A stretch of DNA of 64,000 nucleotides from NCBI GenBank assembly GCA_021613535.1, contig CP075497.1, forward strand, positions 10,850,001 through 10,914,000, given 5' to 3'. The position numbers were made by a program, and so were the translations under genes. Positions 24,327-35,120 of the stretch are shown piece after piece; position 1 is the stretch's first letter, and every line of letters begins with the position of its first letter. Below the pieces are notes generated by a model. It ran no database searches, was not told the DNA's origin, and saw only the letters and a program-made list of their open reading frames with translations. This DNA is from Adineta vaga (lineage: Eukaryota > Rotifera).

Positions 24327-25695
24327 TTATCCTTCTTCATCAAATTGTTCTTCGCCTGGTATATCTAAACAAATAAGAAAAACAAAACATATTAGAAAAC
24401 AAACTTGTCAATTAGAAATTCATCACTCACCATCATTGCCTTGCTGATTTTCATCGTCTTCATTTCCTTCGGCACCATCACCACCCTCTGCATTTTGTTC
24501 ATTATCGCCATTCTCACCATCTACTTATATAAGAGAAAATCGATAATCATCAATCAAAACTATGCTTCTTACCACCATGTGTCTTGTGATGACCATCTTG
24601 ATCTATAAATATAAATATATGTAACATGTCAATATTCAATTACAACATTGAGAAACATAGATGATCAATAAATGAAGAGAACTAATCAATGAAAAACTGA
24701 TTACCTTGTGATCGACTTGTTGCAGGTCGATCATCATCTAAATCGTATGGTTCTTCTTGTTGTGTGGCGGTGACATTACGTGCAATCCATCTATATTGAA
24801 CTTGTGGTGGTGCTTCTGAATCTTCTTCATCCGCCTAAATTTCATTGAATGCTATTAGAAGATAAGCTTTTTTCGTTCTAAACTACTGACCGTCGATGTA
24901 ATATAATATTCTCCATTTTGTTGATATCCATTTTTGAAGATAAATCTACCTTTACCTTTAGGCTACAAGCAAACGAATCAATAGAGTATCTATTGAAAAG
25001 AAATAACTTACATAATTATCATGAAATTTTCCTCCATATCGATATTGATTAAACAAAAGTTGACCAGGTCCTTGTCGTTTTCCTTCACGCCACGTTCCAA
25101 CATATTGTGCTTCTAAGCACAAAAGAAATTAAAAACGTTTAATTCAAAATCGATTCTTATTGAAATAGTACATACTTGTTGCTGCATAAGTATATGTGCC
25201 TTTGCCATGTCTTTGATGATTTCTCCACTCACCCTCGTAAGTATCAAGATTTGGATATGTATATGTTCCATTACCGTCACGAATATTTTCACTCCATTCA
25301 CCATCATATTTCGATCCGTCAGGATAATAGAAAATTCCTTTACCATGTCGTTTATTTTTTAGATATTCACCTAATGTAAGATTTTTCCCAATGTAAAAAT
25401 GATATTTTCAAGGTTAATTCAACAAAACGAACCTATATAACGAGCGGTATTTGTAAATCGATATGTACCAGTACCATGTCGTTTTCCATTTTCATATTGA
25501 CCTTCGTAAGTATCACCATTAGGCAATGTTGCTTTTCCAAAGCCATGACGTTCATTTTGTTCATTTCGGTCACCTTCATATGTCTAGTAACAAATGAATA
25601 TATCAATGTGGAAAATTCATAAGAATATCTAATAAACATACTCCTAAGTTATCTCCGTTTTCTTCTTCACCTAACTCTTCTTCATCGTCAGACAT
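24327..25695 (-). CDS. RSPH1: Radial spoke head protein 1 homologue (MORN repeats)
   Basis: Start at 25695 ([18 protein letters not shown]), with short introns. Six to seven MORN repeats run through the protein: [88 protein letters not shown] and [14 protein letters not shown]. The acidic start, the MORN block and the following RWIARNV-type stretch and acidic tail (ending [12 protein letters not shown], stop 24327-24329) are the RSPH1 layout. RSPH1 is in the radial spoke head of motile 9+2 cilia. It is divergent from the Cys-rich protein gene across 252 bp containing a putative RFX X-box. Confidence 0.9.
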
Positions 25696-25808
25696 TTTGC
25701 TAAAATATGTGAATGTATGTCAAAAGAATGAATCTGTTTTAATGACAATCGTAGCTACAGTTTCATACTCAACCATTAGCATCATGAATTTACTTAACAA
25801 CAAACGTT

Positions 25809-25822
25809 GTTACTATGACGAC
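25809..25822. promoter_or_regulatory. Candidate RFX X-box (GTTACTATGACGAC)
   Basis: All 14 positions fit the nematode X-box consensus RTHNYYWTRRNRAC used by RFX/DAF-19 factors at ciliary genes. It sits inside a wider inverted repeat with arms CGTTGT (25805-25810) and ACAACG (25821-25826). It is 114 bp from the RSPH1 start and 126 bp from the Cys-rich protein start, within the usual range for X-boxes. Binding is inferred. Confidence 0.55.
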
Positions 25823-25947
25823 AACGATTCAAAGTGCATTCGTCAATTCTCGTCAACACATTTTCATGTATAGAGGCTGTACCATGGAGAAAAAATAGAG
25901 AAATGAATGAAGAATAATAATTTCTACGATTGAATGATTATTAACAG

Positions 25948-26657
25948 ATGTCAACGACTAACAAAGTATTTAAAATAGATAAAAAACTGTATATATAATT
26001 ATCAATCTAAATCGATATTTTATTCTTTTATAGCCAAGTACTTTTCTACCGGGTGGTTACAATAATGGTACGAAAACTACTGAATTACAACCACCATATA
26101 TTTTTGTCATTATTCTTGGTTGTGTTGTAATAATTCTCATTATATTAATTCTTATTCGAGAGATTTTGAAAGTAAATCGTTGAATTCTGTACTTGACTAA
26201 TATTATATACATGTATTTTTATTTTAAGTCTCGTGGTGTTCTTCAAAATTGTTGTAATTGTAAAGGTACTGGCGTTCAATGTTTAGGTTGTCAAGAATGT
26301 TGTATAGCATGTGCTGAAACATGTGATTGTTGTCGCACAACATCTATTGAATCATGTCTCGATGCCTGTTGTCCAAAACGAGGAGTAAGTTCGAACAAAT
26401 CCATGATATGATATCATCTCTATTTCATACCTATAGTCTATTGAATTCGCCGATATTATCACTTGTGAAGCATGTTGTTCTGGGCAATGTTGTTCTGTAA
26501 GTTAAAAATTTTCTAATACAAAAAAAGACGATAAATCTTTTTCTTTTAGTGTGGTGACACTGTTTGTGTGTGTGCACCTACAGATGTTCGAACAGTGAAT
26601 TGCTTATGTTGTGCATGTGAACAACAGTATCCTCATGTAAACATGGATGACAGATAA
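25948..26657 (+). CDS. Novel single-pass Cys-rich membrane protein
   Basis: Five exons (25948-25965, 26034-26171, 26229-26384, 26437-26496, 26550-26657) join in frame to 159 aa. The ATG directly follows attaacag, an acceptor-like site. A short N-terminal part (MSTTNKPSTFLPGGYNNG, then TELQPP) leads to one TM (IFVIILGCVVIILIILILI) and a tail of about 105 residues with 26 cysteines in CC, CxC and CxxC patterns (NCCNCKGTGVQCLGCQECC, ACAETCDCC, ACCSGQCCSCG, CLCCAC). There is no signal peptide, so the Cys-rich part may be cytosolic and could be palmitoylated or metal-binding. I do not recognise a named family. The shared promoter with RSPH1, and CCDC42/CFAP73 193 bp downstream on the same strand, suggest a ciliary role (inference). 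Confidence 0.72.
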
Positions 26658-26850
26658 TTCTTCATTATATACAACGAATTATTAAAAAAATTTCGTGTAT
26701 TAAATTGTTCTTTTTTTGTCGTGTTTATATCTATTAGAAAATTTCATCACAGTTCTTCAATGTTATTTGCTTTTATCTCTTTATAGTACGGATAAAATAA
26801 ATTAGCAAGACTTTTTTTTTCTATCTTTAGATATATATATATATATAATC

Positions 26851-28243
26851 ATGACATCATTTATGGAAGATTATTTTCGAACTGCCTTAAGTAAAGAACT
26901 AACTGTGTAAGAAAAATAAGAAAGATTGGATTTAATTTTAAAAACCTATCGTGTAACTGTTTCAGAGCACCTCCAGAACGTGAACATGAAAATTTATCAT
27001 CAACATCACGATTATTGGAAAAACAACGTGAAGTAACCGAAGCAGAATCCTTATTATCGAATCAAAAAGAAGTAATTTGTTTTCACAAAATCAAACTTTA
27101 TACATAGTTCTTTTTAGGAATTCAAATTAAAAATGCAAAGTTTAAAATTACGACGTGAGAAATTGAATTCTAAAGAACATGAATTACGTGAAAGTTTAGC
27201 AAATTTCGAGAAATATATTAACGTATGTAATCGAATGAGTTGTTAAAAAAAGATGAAATGTTCGTTTTAAGGAACTTGATTCGAAACGAATGCGAGCACT
27301 TAAACGAGCACATGATGAACGAGATTTAGCATCTCTTAAACAAAAAGATATTGAAAAATTACAAACAGAAATCGATGAATTAAAACGAAAACGAGAAGAA
27401 TTAACAGCTCGAAATGCCAAATATAGTGATCATCATAAATATCTTGAACAGGTAAATCTATTGTTTTAAAATTGGATTCGAACGATTCGATTTGATGAAT
27501 AGACTGTAGAATTAGCTGATGAATTTCAAGAAATTCGAGAATTAATTGATCGTTATACAACTTTAGATACGAATAAACAAGTAAGAATATCCATGGTTGA
27601 ACTTTCTATTCAATTTATTCATATTTCTCTAGGCATTATTAGAAATTCAAAATCAACGTGAAGAACAATTAGAAGATTTACGTCGTAAACGAGAAGCATT
27701 TGTGCAAGTAAGTTGAATGACATTCTACCTTTTCTTTCTTTCTTTTCGTCATTAATCTCATTTCGATTGTATTTTTTTCTTCAAGAAAAAAAATAATGAA
27801 ATTTTAACTTTAAATAATCGTATCGGTGATTTACAACATCATCTTGAACGAGCAGAAATTGATGCAAGACGCGCTGAAAATGATTGGAATTTTATACAAG
27901 CAACAGCAGCTGAAAAAACATTAGAACTTGGCAATGTTATCTTGTAAAAAGAAAAAAGTCAATTTATTTCTCACATTTCTTTTTCTTTTTGTTCAGAGCT
28001 GCACGAAATTTATATCAACTTGTTCTTCGTCATCAAAAAGTTGAAAAAGATGAAAGTCATGAACCTGTTGATCCGCTCAAAAACGTTCGACAGCAATTAG
28101 ATAAAGTAATCATCTTATCTTAAATGAAATGATTTCATATAATTTCATATTCGTCATTTTAGGTTGAAATATTTATTCATGATTTTACATCAATTACACA
28201 TGAAATGAAGCGATTTGATCAAGCCAAAGCTCGACTCAGTTAA
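26851..28243 (+). CDS. CCDC42/CFAP73-family coiled-coil protein (DUF4200)
   Basis: About eight short introns. The joined protein (about 320 aa) is almost wholly coiled coil. Family blocks are SRLLEKQREVTEAESLL, EEFKLKMQSLKLRREKLN, FEKYINELDSKRMRALKRA, DEFQEIRELIDRYTTLD, NNEILTLNNRIGDLQHHLE and NDWNFIQATAAEKTLELGN. These match CCDC42 and CFAP73 (CCDC42B/MIA2), which act in axonemal inner-dynein modifier complexes and in sperm tail and basal body function. CCDC42 and CFAP73 cannot be separated by eye. The start MTSFMEDYFRTALSKEL lies 25 bp after tttctatctttag. The upstream gene on the same strand stops 193 bp before. Confidence 0.85.
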
Positions 28244-29684
28244 ACATTGAATTTGCATTTATTTTTTTCTTTGGTACTGATACTTCATCCCAATATAGAC
28301 CTTACTGAATATTTGCTACAAATCCTACAATCATCTTTTCACTTCAACGACTGGTCTTTTATCATATCTGTGTTCAATGCCACGAGTTTTCTATTTTAAT
28401 CTTGTATTGAATGATTCAATAAAACATGTTCATCAGATATGATTACAGATTTATAGTTCTTTGAATTCTCTTGAGAAAAAAAAAGAAAGAACTTATCATT
28501 TTGATTAAAAATTCATATGGAAGAAAACGAGAGAACCTTTCTCACCTGTTATTATGAACATTTTGATTTCTTTTTCTTTCCATTCAGTTATAACGATAGA
28601 TTCGATGCATATAATTTTTCAACCGATGACGTAATCTTTGGGAATAAAATAAGACACGCATTAGAGATAGTAAAATTACATAGATAGGAAGAGTAACAAT
28701 CTTCGATGAACACCATCAAGTAGATACTCATTGTTTCAACATCAATATGCTTATATAATCGATACGATACAAATAAAACAGTATTTTCATTAGTCGTTAG
28801 AATTGAAAGAATACAATAAGTATGTCAATTGACCTTCCTCTCTCTCTTTCTTTCGATGTTCATTGTATTGATGTTGTAAAAAAGCTAAACAAGAGTTGTC
28901 TTTTCTTTTTCCCTATTAAATCCATCAACTACTTATCATTGCATGTAATAGTAATGATTCAGGTGAGTGAAACCGGAAGGGTGTGATTTTATGACCTCGG
29001 AATTTGATAAAATGAGTGGCTGTTCTATTAGGTGATTGATATCGACATTGATAACACCACATGCACTTGTCTGACACCTTAATTTCTTTTTCTTTCTCAC
29101 GAGAAATGCCTAGATGATTGTTGTTGGACAGCCGGCAGGGTTAGTTTTTTGCACTTGTCAATCATCATCATCATCATTAGAGGGAAAAAACGAAGTTCAA
29201 CGTTATAACTTTATACTAATGTTGATCGCAACAAGTTCATTTGCCTTTTGTCCATTCTATGAAACTAGATTGTTTTTCTATTAATGTGACCGGTAAGTTA
29301 CATTCTTTTTTTTGCCCCGTCATACATACTCTCAGGAGGCTATGTCTGTTGACACCGTATACTTGTTTGATCGCCACATGATATATATATATAATTTCTA
29401 CTATGATAAGCTCGAGCCAAATATAGGCATTGCTATGCAGACAATGGATAGTACAGGTCAATTATATTTGTGAAAAAAAAAGAAAAGAAAGAAATGTAAT
29501 TATAGCATGATCGTGGCAGGTGAGAGGTGTCAAATAGGTAGGACAAAAAGCATTTTGACAAGTGATCAAGTCAGGGCGTAAGTGAATATAGTGTTAGTTC
29601 ATTGCGTGCATCATCATGAAATTAATTCAAATATATATTGCATGTAGACAATGACGACCGGATATCTTACATACAGGATATTAT

Positions 29685-29744
29685 GTATCTATCTATTCAT
29701 TCAGCCATCTATCTATCTATCTATCTATCTTTCTATTTATCTAT
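29685..29744. repeat. (CTAT)n microsatellite
   Basis: Imperfect tetranucleotide array, CTAT with a few substitutions. Confidence 0.85.
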
Positions 29745-30400
29745 AGTGTGCTATTTGTTTTGAGAGCACATTTGTCATATGAATTTATTCTATATCGTTT
29801 TTTTATGATTCGTGAAATATAGTTCTGAAATGATGCGTACGATTATTCTAGATGTGTGATCATCAAATTTCTCTTGTAATGTATTTTTTAGTCAGAGACA
29901 TGAATAGAAAATATGACACCATCTGAATGTTAATTAATGAGAACATCGTTGATAAGTAGTTCTAGTAGGAGACATGATTAAAATCAGTCGCATTTATAGT
30001 TATTCTTTTCGTTTGATCTTGTTCAAGAGGCGAACTTATGTTCATGTTGTCTTCACTATATCTGCATTGAATAGCGATTGATGATGATCCGTGAAACGAC
30101 CTTTCATGGCTCATTCAATAGAAGTTGTTCGATTTTAATTGAAAAAAAATAATTTAACAATAATCATTGATACGATTGATTAATACGAAGAAGCCAGATA
30201 TGAGTGTATACGATTGTAGTGCTTCTAATGGAAAACAACTTTAATTCTCCTCCTCCTTCGTCTTCATCTTTTGTTTCTTCATCTTCATTATTTTTCATTC
30301 TCGCATTGTTTATCAACACGTACTCTTCACTATTTGTAGAGAGAGTCTACATTCTTCTTCTTCTTCTTTGTCGTGTAATTAAACATTTGACAAGATATAC

Positions 30401-30435
30401 GTATGTATGTGTATGTATGTATGTATGTATGTATG
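30401..30435. repeat. (GTAT)n microsatellite
   Basis: Near-perfect tetranucleotide array of about eight units. Confidence 0.85.
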
Positions 30436-32568
30436 AGACTTTGTCATGAAGAGTTAGACCGCCGATTTGTTTAACCTGTCTGTATGACCTTTATCGATTC
30501 ATTGCTGTCTCATATGTCATCTATTACTTACTACTTGAAAGAGAGTAAGAAATTCAAGAACACACCCAAAGGTGCCAATCACCATTATTATTATCATCAT
30601 TATCATCATAGTCTTACCCATTCATTACTTTTTTTCTTCTTCTATGCTAGTCTATAATAATCAGTAGAAGTTCTCATCTCTATTGTCGCTCGAAGTGCCG
30701 CATTCACATCACTCTATATTACTGACATTTTCTAAGACACCTCTCTGTCAAGGTTTTTCATTCATCCTGTCTCTTTTTTTTATCGTCTCTTCATCGATAA
30801 TTCTATATACATGTAGAGATGCGAAACAAAGATTCCACTTGTATGTATATATGTTATGATACTTGCATACGCCTCTACGCGCTTCATTCATTATGTAATC
30901 GTGCCACATATTCCATGTATATATGCATCACGACCACCATCAGTGTTGTTCTATGAAGGACATTCACGATATAACTAATACAATCTTCTATTATATTACA
31001 CATACTAACATATACATTTCCGGAATTGACGCGTCATACAAGTGAGGTAACTGTTCATGCTTTCACCATATTGACCTTCATCATACGATTTCTAAACATT
31101 TTGTCTATTTCATTTTTTTAGTTCATTATGCATATATGTATGTATGCATGTATGGGAGAACGAGCGAATCTGTTTATCTAATCATGCTAGTCATAGGGTG
31201 CGTGTAATCATTTAGAATAACAATTGAGAAAAAGAAAGTTGTTGATTTTCCACATGCAAATGAATATGAATCTGTCATTCGTTAACGAGTGTTCAGACCA
31301 ATCTGGCACCCATACACATGACATGTATATATAAACAGAAATAAAACTAACTGTTATTCTCATGAATAAATTAGAATGTTGAAATAAGCACCTGATATTC
31401 GATCATATAAATAAAATATGAAACGAATTATCAAATTTCAGTATGAACAAACATTTTAATTCTTCTTTTCCAGTTCGTCTTGAAACAAAAAAAAAGTAAT
31501 TAGCATCATTTTCTAGTCATTGCTTTTTCTTCTTTGTCTTCGAGTCATTATTTCTTATTGAATAGTGAAAGTATATCCCATCAATAAGACAATACTCTCA
31601 CTTCAAATCATCGACGCGTAAATATACAATATGACACCTGTTCATGACAAATTAATTAATCAGATAAAGTGAAAGAAAAAGAAACCTAGACAATTGCCTT
31701 ATTATCCTGACTTGAGAACGACATGTACATCTATACATAGTACTAGAGAACTAGCATTATTCTTGAAAACATATAGAGGTTGTGTTTAATCTGAATAGTC
31801 AATATATTGATTGTACCAAGAGAGAGAGAGAGAGGGAGAGAGGAAGAGAAAAAGAAAAAAAATCAATCTTGTTGAACCTGCCTCGTATATGTGTATATGT
31901 GTGTGTATACATGTAATGGTTCAGACGAAGGAAAAGAAGAGGTTATGTGTGCAGATGCACAAACAACACACGACTAGTGAATTGTATCTGCTTGACGAAT
32001 GAATGAACGTAAAGCAGGAAATGTACGATGGATAGAGAAAATAGTGCTATTGCTGTTGTGTGTATGTCAGGTTAGATCAATGTTATATAATTACAGGAAG
32101 AAAAAGCTTCTGTTTTTTGCTCTCTCTCCTTTCTCGTTTTATTCCCTCGATTTTCTCTCTCTCCCCTCTTTTGCATCTTGTATATATATTTTTTCTTCTT
32201 GTCCATAAATCGACAATCGAGAAAGAAGATTTGTTCTTCTGATGAAGAAAAAGAAAAGAATGAAGATGAACATCATATCTTGATGTATGTGAGTGAGTAA
32301 ATGGGATCGATCGGATTAGCTTATTTTCATTCTTTTTCTTTTTCTTTTTCTTTATTCATATAATAAAATAAGTTTCATATAGACAGATTGTTTCAATGAT
32401 GAGAACTTGATACTCAAGTATATATGTAAATCCGGTTTCATACTAGACGGATGTCCTTCTCGTTAACATATACACACACATAGAATCTCATATAAACGAC
32501 GCTGTTGACTATTTCCTTTCGTATAAAGATATCGATCAACTTTTCGATTTTCTAGATATAGAGACAAT

Positions 32569-35120
32569 ATGTTTAGTTCACCAACATTATCTCGTTATAA
32601 TAAGCAACAATCAAACATTGATATGATGTCGACAAAACGTATTATTGATGAAAAATCTCAAACAATTGAACAATTGACAACGATTATTGATGAATTAAAA
32701 CTTCGACATGAAAGAAAAGAACGTGAATTCATCAAACGTATTGGTATATTATATAATGATTTACAACAAAATAAGAAGAAAATGGCACATTTAATTTATA
32801 AACATCAACAACAAAAAAAGGTAAAATTGATTTCTATAGCTTTCGTTTTTAACTTCATCATATAACATGTGATATTTATTCGCTAAGAAATAGAAATGAA
32901 AATAAACAAGATATTTTAAAAGGATTAATTGAGTATATCCTTCGAGATTCAATCATAGTTTAAGTTTAATCTTTTTTGTTTATTTAACATAGACAGATTT
33001 AGCAAAGAAATGCGTAAAATGAGCATTTTGTTTCTCTTTTTTTTGTTTTACTGATTCTTAATTTAAATAAGCATTCAAAGTCAATATTTCTGCCTTGCAG
33101 ACACTCAAGCGTCAATCATCATATAAGAAAACGCACATGTTTGTGTATTTATTCACTTTGAAATAATAATCAGATCGGCATTTGCTTGTCCGTTTACTTC
33201 TGAAAAGACACATGGCCTATAACTCAATTACAAACAATTGAACCATTCAATTCTTTTCGTATCTTCTTTTTTGACATGATAGTGTTATGTAAATTGATCA
33301 GAACTACAAAAAAGAACAAGAGCTGGTTTCGATCAAAAAGTGAAGTGATAATTGAATGACGAAGAAAAGAAGAGAAAAAGGTTTTAACACCTGATTCGAT
33401 TCTGATCTCTCTTTTTGTTTTGCATTTAATTGGTTTGGTCTGGTGTCTATATATGTGTTAGTTTGTTTTCTTTTGTCAATGGGTGGTAGTGATGGTCAGA
33501 AAGAGTGTTGAACGATGGATCAGATCAACATTTATTCATTCTCATTCATATTCATTAATGATTTATAGACTATAATATAATATAATCAGATAATTAATCT
33601 CTCCATTCGCCTTCTCCTTTTTTTGCAATTACAGTAAGAACAATATCGATTATTGTTCGTCTACTTGACTATCGTTATTTTGTTTCAATATGATACTTGT
33701 AGAAAATGAAAAGAAAAGACAACACGAAGTTATTGCCTCTTTTTCTTGAATTTTATTAGTTTCTTTTTTGTATGTTCGTCTAGAATTTATGATGAAGGAT
33801 CATATAAAAAGCACCTTCAGGCAGTCAGACAATCTTTACTATACTAAAACAAAGACAGACGATGATGGCGACGTCGCCATTTGCTCTTTTGGTTTCTTTG
33901 ATGGATTAAAGTAGTAGAAGTGCGAAGAGTATGATTACGTGAAAAGCATTGTCAAAGAAACTGTACAAAAGAATATCCTCAGGCATTCTCTTCTCTAAAC
34001 ATTAACTGTTTTTATAATAAAATTTCAAATTAATCTTTATAATTATTCATTTTTTTTCAATTTCATAGACTAATAATGATACAAAATTATTGCAAGATTT
34101 TTCTACACAAACAGATGAAAGTAATCTATCTTTATCATCAATATGTTTAAATTGTTCAACACAATTGACAGATATATCTTCATACAATGTAAAAGAAAAT
34201 CTCTTCTTTTGTCGTATAAGAAACATTGTTTATCCTCTCTTATTTACTAATAGGATAACAATATTGTTCAACGTCTTAGTCAATTACAAGTACATGAATC
34301 AAACAAAACTCAAGAACAGGTACATCTCTATATTAAATTCCATTGATAATTCTATTAATTCGATTTTGTTTAGCAACCTAAATATTATACACTTCAAGCT
34401 GAAGAAGATCTTGAATATGTAACGGCAACACCTCAAGCGACTTTTAATCAATCTTTATCATCACCTGCTCTCTCGACAACCGATCGATCATCTACAAGAT
34501 CATCTTGTTCCCATCATCATTGTTCAACATCATCGACAAAACATAATGAAAGTAGTTCAAGTGCTTATAATACTGCTGAAAGTTTACCTAGTAGTACCTA
34601 TTCCGATGAAATTGAATCACTTGAACGTGTTTTAAATGCTGCTTGTACAATGTATACAACACATGGTAATCTCGAACATACAATTAAATTACAAGAAGAA
34701 TTATTTCGACAACGTTTACGTTTACGTGGTATTACTGTTGATGATAATCATAATGAATCAACATCATCAAGTGAACATTTATATGATAATATTGATGATG
34801 AAACAAGTGATGTAGAAAAACAATCAACACCAGCACATCGAATACGTCCAATATCGTCATCTCATCGAAGAAAATCCAAACCAAATATTATATTAAGTAC
34901 AGATGATGATGAACAACATCAACAAGATAAAATGAAAATATTAAAACAAAATAAAATTCGTTTTCCTGATCAATATCATTCATTTAATAAACGTAAACTT
35001 AATAAATCAACAACAAAAATAAACTCAACAAATAATCGAAAATATCATTCATCTATGTCTACAACTAAGAAATTTTCGTTACCATTATCATCCAATATGT
35101 TAACTGTGACTATTACTTAA
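32569..35120 (+). CDS. Unrecognised coiled-coil and Ser-rich protein
   Basis: Exons 32569-32820, 34069-34188, 34254-34319 and 34374-35120 join in frame to 394 aa. The first exon starts MFSSPTLSRYNKQQ and then forms a coiled coil (IIDEKSQTIEQLTTIIDEL...). The middle has FSTQTDESN and a Ser/Thr/His-rich segment. A second helical stretch (SDEIESLERVLNAACTMY, then TIKLQEELFRQRLRLRGI) precedes a basic, probably disordered tail (HRIRPISSSHRRKSKPN). The 1.25-kb first intron is far longer than others here. The start is preceded by a tttctag acceptor about 15 bp upstream. No family recognised; a cytoskeletal or scaffold role is only suggested by coiled coils. Confidence 0.65.
32821..34068 (+). other. 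Long intron of the unrecognised coiled-coil gene
   Basis: Begins GTAAAA and ends tttcatag. At 1248 bp it is about twenty times the usual intron here. It has no coding signal and may hold regulatory elements. Confidence 0.6.

Larger units (their letters stand above)
28244..32568. other. 4.3-kb gene-poor region, possibly regulatory
   Basis: This is the longest stretch without a recognisable gene. It contains (CTAT)n at about 29685-29744, (GTAT)n at 30401-30435 and pyrimidine and GA tracts near 31820-31860 and 32130-32170. The motif TGACACCT occurs three times (29072-29079; 29525-29532 as AGGTGTCA; 31632-31639). ORFs are short and simple-sequence derived. It could be promoter, 5' introns or enhancers of the gene at 32569. 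In such a compact genome its size is unusual. Confidence 0.45.

Noticed and set aside
30204-30449. Hydrophobic ORF in the gene-poor region
   Set aside because: Built from TTC/TCT and GTAT simple repeats; no start context or homology.
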